From Patiria pectinifera (taxonomy: Eukaryota > Echinodermata > Asteroidea > Valvatida > Asterinidae): a DNA stretch of 64,000 bases. Every line of letters begins with the position of its first letter. Position 1 is the stretch's first letter. The notes under the pieces were generated by a model. The model was not told the DNA's origin, did no database searches, and saw nothing but the letters and a program-made list of their open reading frames with translations. Shown one piece after another: positions 35,701-46,590 of this stretch. The DNA lies in assembly GCA_029964075.1 (NCBI GenBank), contig CM057150.1, forward strand, positions 2,790,001-2,854,000, in the 5' to 3' direction. Made by a program: the position numbers and the translations under genes.

Positions 35701-38700
35701 AAATAGGTTGGAGAGTGTGTCCGGTATAAAATTTCCCCATGGATCATACGTTTGACTCAGAAAAAAATGGTTTTGTTAGTTGCATCTCGCCCAGTCCTCT
35801 TCATGATCAATTAATATTCGGGGAAATCTCGCTATAGCCATCGTTAATTCGATAAAAAGGTAATCCCATTTAGTTTGTAAAATTACATTTCGTATAAAAA
35901 TTTGGGATTTCTTAAATTTGTGTTGCGGTAGCGCTATATTGCAAAATCTTTTTTTGTGAGTATGTGTGGTTCTGAAAAGAACCGGAGAGTAGACTCAACG
36001 GTTAGAAAAGTATGCTCTGCCCGTCTGTCAGGAGACTCTCAACGATGGGCAGAGCATCATCTGACACGTTGAGTACCCTCCGATCCGATCCTTTTCAGAA
36101 CCACACATACTGACAAAAGAGATTTTTTCATATACCATTTCACCATGCAAACCTTCAAATCTCATTTTTTTTTTAATGACCGACCGACCGACAGACTACG
36201 CTTACCTTGTCTGTTTTATTTAGGTTTTCCCGGCTATTTTAAAACGTGTATCATTATATTCACCGTTTAAATATTCAAATTCATCGATCAGCATCGATTT
36301 AGTGTACATGTGTAATTTCATCTTTTGTCAGACAATTTTAAACTCAGTTCGAGTAAATTAAAAAAACGAGCACACGTTTTCGTCCCGGTGTATTCGATTT
36401 CGTCTCGACTACGCCAAACCTTGTTATACAGAAATCAAATAAGTCTACTTGATTTACCTGTTACATGCACACTACATTAATGTGAATAGCGCCCTCAAGA
36501 ATTTCACCACCCATTCATGTGAGCAAGAAAAGATGGCCGCTAGCATGTGAATACAACTCAGTTCGTGTTAACTCAAAGACAAGTCTCTGTCCTATCCTAA
36601 ATGCTACAAAGAAGCATTACATTACCTAAGACGTATTCGATTTCTGAATGCTGCCATTCGGCAACAGCTAAGACAACATTTGATCTGTAACGACGAATAA
36701 TTTTTCTCGACCCGTTCACTAAAGAGGCTGACCAAACTTTTAAAATGTAATGGCACATGAGTAAATTTGTTTTGTTCAAAGCGTGTAAAATTTTTCTCGG
36801 ACGAAATTGAATGCTAGTGTTGTTGAATTTGAATGAAAAAAAAAAAATCTTTAAAAAAGCCAGGAAACACTGTAATTTGGAAATCTTCGATCAAAATGTG
36901 GAAAAAGTAGCTTCGGCAGAAACTATAGTTACCTTTCCTTTAAGTACAACATTTAAAATAAGGGCAACAATTTAGAAACAAATTAATTTGCTTTCCATTT
37001 GGCTTTACCTGAAGTTGAAGGTAGAGAGATGGGTTTATTACAGTCGCTGAAACACGCAAGGTACCGGCAGATTCCAAGGCCAAGAAGCAGCAGGACTATG
37101 CCAACAGATAGGCTGACGCCAACAATCACCCCGACATTGTCAGCTGTGTTCCCCCCATGCTTGGGCCAGGTGGGCAGAGGTGGACGGGCAGTAGTAGGAA
37201 AGTCTGTACACGATAAATTAGAAGTCATTGCAAGATATTAAGGTTGGTGTCTAATATATAGCGCTTTTTGGTGGTTTCTTTTGGCACGGATACGGCTGGG
37301 ATTTACTGCCGTTCAATGGACCGATCCAGTAAGCCCCGCCCACTGCGCACTAGGCAAATTTACACGTGCTCATCTCCAATGCCACACTGCATTTTCCTGC
37401 CGCGCGCATCATACGCGTGTCGAACTTTAGCGCACGCACGTCGGACATAAATCACGGCTGTGATTGGTCAGAACACTGTGGGGCGGTGCTTACTGGATCA
37501 GTCCATTGAGAACGATGCCCATTTGGAGCTGCGCGGTCTGGATCATAGTTCAAACTTGGACGATATTTCTTAGTGTATTCGTATTGTCCCTACTGAAGCT
37601 TCTTCCTGGTAACCCTCCACCAGCTTTTGTTTGTGCCTTTTTGCAATTGCTTCCCTTGGTTAACAGTACGGCAGTTATAGGTGATGGGATTGTGCCTTTG
37701 ATGATACTAGCATGACATTTGGCACACAGTCATGCAACTGTCCCGTGGCGGTCATCTGAAGAAAAAAAATAGCCGGCACCATTGAAGGGGGCCTCTCCGT
37801 AACGGAAGTGATAGCGTGCCCAGATGGATCTACATGTATTTAACCACGCACACAAGTGTGTTAACACCTTCAATAGTGACCCCCTATTCATGTCCCTCTT
37901 TTGTTTGTACACTTTTTAGCAAGACCTTCCATGTATTTGTACACGATCGTCAATCGCGGACCTTCGGAAATTATTAACCTTATTGTCCTCTATTGTTCAA
38001 CTTCCACAATTGTAATGTGTAAACAAGTGCACATACACCTTTGTCCGTAACTGTGGGGACTGCACATGAGTTGCCCGTGGGACCAAAGACGCCATGGGGA
38101 TAGCAGAAAGTCCCAACAACTCGGTCCTAATTACCCTAAAAATGAAAACTTCCCCATAATGCGGTGACAGCCCGCCCACACAATCGAGGAATAGCTTACC
38201 CTCTGTCACGTGTGACTGCGAACTGCATAACCCATCATGGCAGTATCGACAGTGGATGTGACCGGTATTCGGACCGGAGCACTCGAACTCGCCGTCTTGC
38301 TGAATGCAGTCTAGGTCTGGTCTCAGACTCACCCACTCACCCTGGCTGGTATCATACCCTATGAGGCGCAGGCAGGTCCCGTCGTAGTTGTCCTTTGGCA
38401 TGCCGGTGACCATAATTATACGGTGTGCCTCGTTATATGTCACTCTTATACCTGAAAGCGGTGCGGAGCCCATGAAGAATTGTTATGAAGGAATCCCTAC
38501 ATTTTGCAATGATCAGGTCGTTAATGTTGTTGAAAGAGGTAAGGGCAATAAAATGTTTTTAGACTGATGTCAAAATAATGATAACATGTATTGTGTCGAT
38601 CGACATACATTCATACCTTTGGGGATACTTTGTAGAAATTTATTTTACATCAGGGAGACACTTGGCGTGCATCAGGTAAACATTTGAATTTTGAATGTTT

Positions 38701-41700
38701 GCCAAATGTTTTAAGTACATGTACCATTTTTAGATGGACTTTTACTGCTGATAGCTGTTTAAAACGATTTCTTAGGTCGAGAATAGTATCAGCAAGAAGT
38801 TTGATCATGGACAGTTTAAATATGAACTAACTCGGCAAGGTGAAGAGGAACCAAATAGTTATTACACTTACCTAATTCATCCGGTGATGCAGCTGAATCG
38901 TAACAACCACGGAAGAGAAAAGAAAATGCAAACAGAAATTATTCACAAGATGGGATTTTGTTTGCGTCGGGGTGATATAAATCAAATTAGGTTTTGCCCT
39001 TCACCGACGTATAATATTTGCCTACAATGTTTTAGGTAACATTTCTAGAGGACTTTTGCTGCCGATAGCTGCTTAAAACAATTTCTTAGGTCGAGAATAG
39101 TATCAGTGAAACAGAAAATGTAAGAATGAAACCTGGTTTCTTCATGTTTGAGTGTGATGAGCGACTCTATAGGACATCAACATAGACTCGGTTTTAGACA
39201 AAAACGTTCGCATTAAATGTCCACTGACAAAAATGACGTCTGAAATCAAGAAAACAAAAAACGACCTCGTCCCATGTGTTACATATCATAAATTCCCCTC
39301 CGCGCTCTGAACATCAGACGTTCGGGTAACCGCGAAAAAATCTGGCTTCCGGGAGTCAGGTTAATTGGCGTAGCGGGACTTCCTCACCTTCCACCGCTGT
39401 GACCCCGGGTTCGATTCCCGCTTGGGCAACATGTGGATTGGGTTTTCATCCCCACCTGATTCCGTGGGTTTCCTTCAGAATCTGGACTATTCCTCCCATT
39501 TCTAAAACCGTAATTTCTTTACATTGTCTTCTCTCTACATGTTCCTTCAGGCTTTCGAGGTGCAGGGTCTAGGGCATTTTTGAGGAACCCTTGGTTTCCT
39601 TACCAGAGACACATAATATGAATACATAATTACAAAATAGGTAATTTGTGGTCACAACCCCAGCCACACAGCACAGCACAAGTATCAGCATAATTGTGAA
39701 TCGAGGATATTTCGTTGTTCATCTTTTGTTAGTAATCAAGCATTCTGTAGAACATGTCATTCGTTTTGATACACTTGTTTACGTTTTACGTCCAAGACTG
39801 TCCTGACAGCGCATGTCTTCAAATAGAAAAAGGGTTTCCTAAAAAAAATGCATTTACTCGATTTACACCATTGGGGCGCGTCCGAGTGTACTTACGCCTC
39901 GTGCGCACGTCCACTGTAGCGTATAAACTGGCCCCGTGCGTATTGAGTGCATACACGGCCACTTGGTAAAGCGTGCCTTGTTCCAGGTAAGAGAAAAAGC
40001 CTTTGGTGATCGTCGGAGGCCAGCGTTCGATCCAGCCACCGGCGTCAAAGTCCCACGGAATCTTGCGAATGTTGACATAGTGTGCCTGCAGCTCCTCGCC
40101 CCCGTCGTAGCCTGGCTCCCATGTCACCCAGACGTCGTTCTCTGTTACATAATATACTCGGAGGTCTCTTGGCGGCTCTGGCTTTCCTTTAAAAAAAAGC
40201 GAATACACTAAAGTTCATTATCCAATTAAGCAACATGTTGTATCGCTTGGACATAGGGTTGTAAACCATGTACAGAGCATGTTCCTTGCTCTATTTGTAA
40301 ACATTCACCTGTTGGCTTTCAGTGAGCTTTTTGGTTACACCTGTGGGTAACATAAACGTACTCGGGACTACCAGGTATCAAAATAAATCATCCATCTCAA
40401 AAACACTGGGCTCAGAACACTGCGTCAAATAAGGGCTGACATTAACCTGACTTTTACCTGTTTTTGTCAGCTCTATTTCATGCTCGTCGTATGTGCTGAT
40501 GTTGTTGGCAGCTCTACACCTGTACATCCCATAATCGGTGATGTTCGCCACTGGAGTAATGATCAAGTGACTGACGATGAGATAGCCCACAGCCCCACTA
40601 CCGGTAATGGTGTCTTCCAGGAAGATCCGGTCAGGGTTGGTATAATTGGTAATAATGGTGTCATTTGGACCGTACCAAGTGACCGTGGGGAGGGGATTAC
40701 TTCGGACGATGCATTCCAAGGTTGCTGTGTAGTTGTCGTTGGCACCAATCCACGTCCTGTCCTTGGTGGTAATTTCAGGAGGATCTAATTGACGCAAATT
40801 GGAGAAATCGAATGGGAGAAGGACAATCATCAATGTAATCTTTCAGGTTTTAATGGTGACAGCATTACAATGGCATTTAAATGCAACACTTCAAAACTTG
40901 TTTTTAAAAAGGAAATAGAGGTTATCTCATTTTTGATGACTTCATTAAAGGTGATTACAGTGAACGATGTAATAACAGTTGCTGTGCCACTAATATCCAC
41001 CAACATGGGATGAACAGAATCAGAATCCAATCCTGTTAACAAAAAGCCTTTGAAATCCACTCCCATGTTACAATATTATAGAAGGTGTAACTGTCTTTCA
41101 AACCTTATACAAAAACATAAAAATCGGACCGCTGGTTGCCATGCAGCGATTTTTTTCCCGGCGTTATGCGCCGTGAAAACTGAATTTTCGCATATACGTC
41201 GTGTACACCGAGCAGAATTGCCATTCAAACATATGAATAATTAATTAGCCATAATTCCAAAACCCTTTGACCTATAGTCATGAAATTTCTTGGGCATGTT
41301 TAGGAAGAGTTGCTCTATGCATGTGCTGAGTTTCAAAAATTTTCGTCACTCGATGGCCGAGATCTCGGGGGGGGGGGGGCGGAATCCGCCCCCCCCCCAA
41401 GGATTCCAGGTCACATATAATTGAAAATGGAATTGACGTGTCATTTTGACATTAGGTCAAACATGACCAGGCTTCCATGGCAAATGTGATCCGGTATCTT
41501 AAGAGTGTACTCCTGGTACAGGTGCAATGAACCATTGCATAAGCTCTGGCATATTATTACTCAGCTCGATTGCTTGTTGAGTTGCCATTCATATTCAAAT
41601 CTATTCAGTACATTTTAAGTCTTGAATTAGCCTTTTTTTCTTATTTGCTTTTCACGATTTAAAATAATTCTTCAAATGAATGACCAAAAAAAGAAGGTCT

Positions 41701-43036
41701 ACAGCCTTTAGGATTTGGCAGGGTTCTTGATGTATTTGACTGAATTGTATCGTCATTTAAATACTCCTTTGGACGAAAGTGAAAACCAATATGGGGCTAC
41801 TCACAAAGGACTTCCACAGCAGTCGAGTCGGAAAATGTGTTTGGATTCCAATAGCTTGATGTCCAGACGCTGGTCCCCACACATCGGTACCAGCCAGTCT
41901 GGTTCCTGGACACCCCTGTGAGCGTCAAGTTGTTGCTTGAAACTGTATATGTTGGTTCAGTGAGCGGGAAAAAGGAAGCTCCATTCAGACTGTGCTGCCA
42001 CTGAACCCATCCAGTGGCGGCTTGGTTGCTCGTGATGAGGCACGTGAGCGTGACGTCACTTCCTTCGAGGATGGATTCCGATGGAGATGTAGTAACGGAG
42101 AGCTCCCAGTCTCCACGAGTGACTAATCAAAATGAGTAAGTTAAGGAATCTTGAGAAACATGTTACATGTGTTTAATTCAGAAATTGGAAGTTGTGATCA
42201 TGTGATGCCAATTTTCAGCAAACTGTTCTCTTCTGCATTGCATGTATATGTGTTAAAACATAAATGGTTTGAAAGTTTTGGCATACAATATATGTTGGAC
42301 GAAATGACATGCAAAACATGCTGAAATGTTTCGGTTGCCTGGCGGTTGCCTGTCGGCATGAGGTCACATGAAACATACATAATTTATATGTATGCAGTGT
42401 CATAGTTTTGTTAATGAAAGTCGCATCACAAGTCATAACAAATCGTCTCAAGCCTGCACAAATCAATCACTGGTCAATCACAAGTCCGTTAGCTATTAAA
42501 ATGAATTGAACTGTGACAAAGGCATGATCCACGGTAAGTGTTCATCCTCTGTTGCTCGGGTACTGAGGTGTGATTTCCCTCTTTTCAATTGTAACGCGTA
42601 TACGCGACGTGTGATGTACTCGACTGTGTACCGCCGTGCAAAAAAATAAACCTCTAACACTATCTGACATTTAATACAAGGTCATATAAGTCACATAAGG
42701 GTGGTGTGCTAATATTCCATGTCTGTCTCACAAATGTGTTAACAATTGTATGCCACCTTTGAATCCATGGTCTGCTTGTGTTTGCACAATACACCCATAT
42801 TATATCACTGTGACAATGCAAAATGTTCCTGTAAATTCAATTGCCTTTCTTTTTCTCGATAGTTACACTGTCTGCGCTTCAGCTAATAGGTCGTGTCAGG
42901 CTAACAGTACAGTTCATCCGTTTATGTGTTCGTCTTTCCCGTGTCAAGGCATTTGCCGTTCTAAACTGTCAGACTAACCTTGTGTGGAGATTTGAACCAG
43001 TGACAACACTACTACTGCGTAAATGGCGTGCGCCAT
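32703..43036 (-). CDS. IgPY-3: type I receptor, 2 Ig + FN3 + Cys module + TM + two PPxY
   Basis: Ten minus-strand exons (43036-42979, 42122-41805, 40784-40458, 40186-39896, 38892-38872, 38451-38200, 37203-37009, 35639-35603, 33920-33862, 32797-32703) total 1653 nt and close as 550 aa. It is the clearest full example of the family plan: signal peptide, Ig-a, Ig-b, FN3, 21-nt exon, Cys module, stalk and TM, short exon, PPTY exon, PPAY terminal exon. All junctions restore sensible codons (for example AG-GC/CT gives Pro before ASPDEL). Transcribed away from IgPY-4 with 3.5 kb between start codons. Expected at the plasma membrane with the tail binding WW-domain proteins; ligand unknown. Confidence 0.87.
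32949..33385 (-). repeat. Dispersed G/C-run element, copy 2
   Basis: Opens TTTTAACCCTAAAGGGGCCGGGG and ends near CCCGTTAAAG; core is reverse complement of copy 1. In the IgPY-3 intron before the terminal exon in the opposite direction. Confidence 0.65.
33862..33920 (-). CDS. IgPY-3 exon 9, first PPxY motif
   Basis: 59 nt, phase 2-1, EAEVYQHGNDSPPTYNEAL. Exactly as long as IgPY-4 exon 14, with the shared EVY start. Confidence 0.83.
34448..35152. mobile_element. Non-autonomous DNA element with TIRs, ~700 bp
   Basis: Left end CCCTGTCACACTGTCTGCG ... ATATGCGCTCT and right end AGAGCGCATATAATGTGAG ... GTGTGACAGG are inverted. Interior is full of GCGCA/GAGCG words. No transposase. Confidence 0.7.
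35603..35639 (-). CDS. IgPY-3 exon 8, short cytoplasmic exon
   Basis: 37 nt, phase 1-2, NVELTRHAPLA, between CTTTTTACAG and GTAAGT. Found because phase 1-2 was required here. Confidence 0.68.
35950..36130. repeat. Foldback element, copy 2
   Basis: GTGTGGTTCTGAAAAGAACC left arm and CCTTTTCAGAACCACACATA right arm are inverted, with TGCTCTGCCC/GGGCAGAGCA inside. In the IgPY-3 intron between TM and tail exons. Confidence 0.7.
37009..37203 (-). CDS. IgPY-3 exon 7, stalk and transmembrane helix
   Basis: 195 nt, phase 1-1. Pro-rich stalk (TTARPPLPTWPKH), TM VGVIVGVSLSVGIVLLLLGL, then GICRYLACFSDCNKP. Confidence 0.87.
37313..37509. repeat. Short inverted-repeat element
   Basis: Left TCAATGGACCGATCCAGTAA and right TTACTGGATCAGTCCATTGA are inverted, with GCCCCGCCC/GGGCGGTGC following. 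IgPY-3 intron. Confidence 0.65.
38200..38451 (-). CDS. IgPY-3 exon 6, Cys module
   Basis: 252 nt, phase 1-1. IRVTYNEAHRIIMVTGMP, DGTCLRLIG, GEWVSLRPDLDCIQQDGEF and HCRYCHDGLC. Six cysteines, the most of any copy. Confidence 0.88.
38725..39110. repeat. Direct repeats flanking the IgPY-3 21-nt exon
   Basis: About 70 bases with GATAGCTG.TTAAAAC.ATTTCTTAGG and GTCGAGAATAGTATCAG recur at about 38728-38793 and 39045-39108, one on each side of 38872-38892. Confidence 0.7.
38872..38892 (-). CDS. IgPY-3 exon 5, 21-nt exon
   Basis: Acceptor TACGATTCAG, donor GTAAGT, phase 1-1; encodes ASPDEL plus two split codons. Located by analogy with IgPY-1 and IgPY-4. Confidence 0.75.
   Translation of the reverse strand: MHHRMN
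39355..39620 (+). repeat. tRNA-like SINE remnant
   Basis: GGTTCGATTCCCGC B box at about 39407, followed by a GGGTTTTCATCCCCACCTG body. Confidence 0.45.
39896..40186 (-). CDS. IgPY-3 exon 4, fibronectin type III domain
   Basis: 291 nt, phase 1-1. KPEPPRDLRVYYV, WVTWEPGYDGGEELQAHYV, LEQGTLYQVAVYALNTHG and VRTRR. Confidence 0.9.
40458..40784 (-). CDS. IgPY-3 exon 3, C2-like Ig domain (Ig-b type)
   Basis: 327 nt, phase 1-1. KDRTWIGANDNYTATLECIV, VTWYGPNDTIITN, TDYGMYRCRAA and ELTKTG. The NYT sequon before LEC is a likely N-glycan site shared with IgPY-4. Confidence 0.9.
41085..41401 (-). repeat. Dispersed G/C-run element, copy 3 (truncated)
   Basis: Reverse complement of the core of copy 1, ending at the G12-CGGAATCCGCC block. 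The distal terminus is missing. Confidence 0.65.
41805..42122 (-). CDS. IgPY-3 exon 2, Ig domain (Ig-a type)
   Basis: 318 nt, phase 1-1. WELSVTTSPSESILEGSDV, VTLTCLIT, GWVQWQHS, NQTGWYRCVG and YWNPNTF. Acceptor TTTGATTAG, donor GTGAGT. Confidence 0.85.
42979..43036 (-). CDS. IgPY-3 exon 1, signal peptide
   Basis: MAHAIYAVVVLSLVQISTQ then G|GTTAGT, phase 1. Context AAGATGG is strong; the pattern matches MAFVKYAVILLGLW of IgPY-4. Confidence 0.78.
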
Positions 43037-43104
43037 CTTTCCACTAACGTTGGTCGAGTGTTTGTCAACATATACGTCATTGTGGAGTTTGGACTCTATT
43101 AAAC

Positions 43105-43550
43105 CGGGCCGGGCTATTTTGACTAGCTCTCAGCCGGGGGGGGGGGGATTCGGCCCCCCTCTAAGATCTCGGCCATCGAGCCACGAACAATTGTGAAACT
43201 CACCACATGCAAAGAACAACTTATCATGAACATACCCAAGAAATTTCATGACTAAAGGTCAAAGGGCTTTGGAATTATTGCTAATTAATTATTCATATGC
43301 ACGAATGGTAATCCTGCTCTTTGTACACTACGTATATGGGGAAATTCAGTTTCCACGGCACGTAGCGCCGGAAAAAAATCGCTGCGTGGCAACCAGAGGT
43401 CCGATTTTTATGTTTTTGGTATCAAAAGATGCGCAAGGCTCGAGGCTAAAAGGTCTTAATAGCTCGGGTTGCGAAAAAAATGTTTCAAGGCAATCGCGGA
43501 AAAAGTCGAGGTGGCGGATTCCGCCCCCGGCCCCTTTTGGGTTAACGAAG
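43105..43550 (+). repeat. Dispersed G/C-run element, copy 4
   Basis: Same orientation as copy 1. Ends GGCCCCTTTTGGGTTAA, the reverse complement of the TTAACCC-AAAGGGGC start seen in copies 1 and 2, which suggests terminal inverted repeats. Confidence 0.7.
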
Positions 43551-43867
43551 GCGATCAACGATTACATGTACCGGCGTTACTTTTTTACGGTTTTATTTCA
43601 GGTCCGGCTATCGGTGATTTTTTTTTGGATTTAATAAATAAACGCGAAAGAGAAAGTGGAGTTGAATTTCAGAGCCCATTCGCTAATATTCTGGCATCAG
43701 GTCTACCTGCGATTTGCTTGAGCTGCGACGGAGGTAGCTTTAGTCAATCCATTAATAGATAGTATCCGTGCATGATTGTATCTGGTCACTAACCGAACAT
43801 AAACACTAGCTGCTGCACGATGCACTGTACGAAGTACGAACAGCGACCTCACGCGGCTACAATAGGT

Positions 43868-44047
43868 AAAGCCGGTTCACACTTCACATGAATGCGAATG
43901 CGAAGCGAATTTGACGTCATGGCACGTTCGCTGCGAAATTCGCCCGAGTTGAAAAATATGTTCAACTTTTACTAATTCGCAGCGCGAATACTTGACACGA
44001 CGTCACAAATTCGCGTTCGCTTTCGCGCAGAGTATGAACCGGGCTTT
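43868..44047. repeat. 180-bp palindromic MITE
   Basis: AAAGCCGGTTCACAC at the left and GTATGAACCGGGCTTT at the right; arms rich in GCGAATGCGAAGCGAATTTG and its complement. Confidence 0.75.
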
Positions 44048-45039
44048 AACCGGGCTTTAGTCAGTTGGCAAAAACGGACGTTCGTTCTTGTGCTGTGCGT
44101 CACGTAGCGTGCGGCACGTGTTTGTTTCAGCAGCCAGAGACCATCACACACGCAAAATACACCTTACTAATCTGAAAGAGGGAGTGGAGTTGAATCCACT
44201 CGTCACACCAGATCGGTATGTAGCTTCAGCCGACAGTTCTGAAAGCAAGCCGGATATGAATGGATGGAAGCGTTTAGCAACGTGTAGATAACCAGGCTTG
44301 CTGTAAGGGGAGAACCGGTTTTTTCCTAAATATGTTAACATTGTTGCTGAGACCACAGAGCTAGGGCCTAAGGAGTCAGAACGCTTTGGCGATTTACATT
44401 TTGACCATTAACATTCCAATCCCTCGGTATTGTCCACAGCTAAAGCACTGTGACTGCATGCCTCGACCATTCATTGCGTGACTGCAAGCGGCCTTTGAAC
44501 ACGATTATCGTCGCCGCCTTTTGAGTTGGTAACCAACAACCTCCCTCTATGCTGCATAATAAGTCATGTCACGTCGTTGCTCATTTTTGAAACATAAAGT
44601 TTACCACAAGATAGGTTGTTAACAACTGCGAAGTTGTTAGATGTGAGTTACGAATTCAAGTTATCGATGTGCAGTTGTTGGTCCTTGAGAGCGCTACCTG
44701 TTCCTGTAATTTGAAGATCATGTCTTTTTCGAAATTTTAATTGGCAATACGTCATTTGTGAAATGTGATATTTTGACGTTCAACAATGGCAAACCTTTAT
44801 TCCAACGCATGCCAGAGACGCCACCATACGTCATTGAGACGGGCACAAGGTACACATGTAAAACTCAATGCCCGCAGCTTCCGAGATCGTCTTGAGCTTG
44901 TTCGTCTAACACTTTTAGACTAAGTACAGAATGGTAATCGTGATCCCGATATTCTGTTGTAAGCAAAGTCGTGAGAGTCGGCCCTGATGGCAAGTCCTAC
45001 TGATCTTGAAGCTTTGCATGGTGAGATAAGGTAGACAAA

Positions 45040-45235
45040 TTGCCGGTAACACCATGTGGACAGAATTTTTTTCTCAGAAGAAGTGTGGTTCTGAAGAAAA
45101 AAAACCCACACTCACCCTCCCGAGGACGGACAAAGCACACTGTCCGAAACGTCGATTTCTACACTCAATCCAACCTTTTTTTCAGAACCACACTTCTTCC
45201 AAGAAGAGACTTCTTTCCACATGGTGTTACCAGCA
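45040..45235. repeat. Foldback element, copy 3
   Basis: AGAAGAAGTGTGGTTCTGAA left arm and TTCAGAACCACACTTCTTCC right arm; middle GACGGACAAAGCACACTGTCC. Confidence 0.7.
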
Positions 45236-45889
45236 CTTTTTCTATCATACTGAGGTGTATAGACCGCAGAAATTAATTTCTTGTGACCGTAGAATAAATA
45301 ACATTTTTCCCTTAAACGTTCGTAATCAGAGCATGTAAAGACAACCAGCGGCGTGCCACAGAGAGGGGGAGGGGAGGGGGAACACGCCCCTTAACAAATC
45401 CTCGCTCTCCCCTCGCTCTCCTCTTTGTCTCGAGCGGACATTTTCTTTAACAAGTACCCCCGCCCGCCATGAAGAGCGTGACATATTGTCTGATGGTGTG
45501 TCACATTTGAATGAAGCCCCCATAATTACATAACTGGTTTCCAGGCCCCCTCCCCCTCACTTTTTGACGTTGCAGAGGCCAGGTATTTAGCCAGTAAAAA
45601 AGTGCATACTTTTTAACACAGATAAACTGGGCGCCACCCGACTTTAAAATCCTGCCCCCCCCCCCCACTGCCCTACCCCCTCCCACCACCATAATGAGAT
45701 TTGAATTTTGAGTCAATTTTGAGCAAAGCATCCAACAAACTTCAAATTTTACAAACTTCAAGCACTGTTGCGTGTGTATCGACACCATGGGTGACAACCG
45801 ATTTAGCCGAAACTGGCATATGACGTCATGGTTTTTGAAGAGGTACGTACTAGAAAAAAATGGGAATATTGCAATACTTGGTAGTCTTT

Positions 45890-46150
45890 CTAAATGCAAG
45901 AACACCGGACTCATGTTCTGGTGTTTCAGAGGCAACAGTGATGTGGGTTCGAGCCCGCCGGCGGACACTTGTGCTCTTAAGCAAGGCACTTAACCATTAT
46001 TGCTTCGTCCTTCGGATGGGACGTTAAGCCGTTGGTCCCGTGTGTTGTATAAATGCACGTAAAAGAACCCAGTAAACACTTATCGCTAAGAGAAGGGGTT
46101 TGCCCCGGTGTTTCTGGCCTCCTGTATAAACTCCCACGTGGAGTATTTAG
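45890..46150 (+). repeat. SINE with conserved body
   Basis: GTGGGTTCGAGCCCG box, then CTTAAGCAAGGCACTTAACC and GGATGGGACGTTAAGCCGT, a body motif shared by many SINEs of aquatic animals. Confidence 0.6.
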
Positions 46151-46511
46151 GAGAAGAACCAACCAAGAACCAAGATGAACAGTATATGAATGTCTGCAGC
46201 CGATTGTTAAGGCAAACAAGCAATTCCAATGTAGTTAATACTTAATCGGTGGGCATTCATTAACCTAACTCGTTGGGCAAGCCCACTCTGATTTCAGGTG
46301 ACTAATTTAACCCAGAAATATATTCGTCAACGCTTATCATCGTTTCTGTTTACACCAACGAATTCTTGTCAACTGCAGCCTCCATTAATAGCTGTCATCG
46401 AAAAAAATGGGGGTCGTTTTGGCTATATGTTTCGAGTAGCCTACGTCAATCGATTTCGAGTCCAAATTCCAGATGATTGTGAGTGCGCCTCAATTTTTCA
46501 TGGCTGCCAAA

Positions 46512-46590
46512 ATGGCGTTCGTAAAGTACGCAGTAATACTGCTGGGATTATGGGCTCGGATCTGCGGCTGTACACAGTTAGGTGCGCAAG
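46512..46590 (+). CDS. IgPY-4 exon 1, signal peptide
   Basis: MAFVKYAVILLGLWARICG then CTQLGAQ and G|GTAAGT, phase 1. Upstream in-frame ATG at 46500 would add MAAK. Confidence 0.78.

Larger units (their letters stand above)
43037..46499. other. Divergent intergenic region IgPY-3 / IgPY-4
   Basis: Presumed shared 5' region. It contains a G/C-run element (43105-43550), a palindromic MITE (43868-44047), a foldback element (45040-45235) and a SINE (45890-46150). No exon or clear core promoter motif identified. Confidence 0.6.

Noticed and set aside
43248-43634. 128-aa plus-strand ORF
   Set aside because: Lies in the G/C-run element; the same translated words recur at 8454-8666 because the element is repeated.
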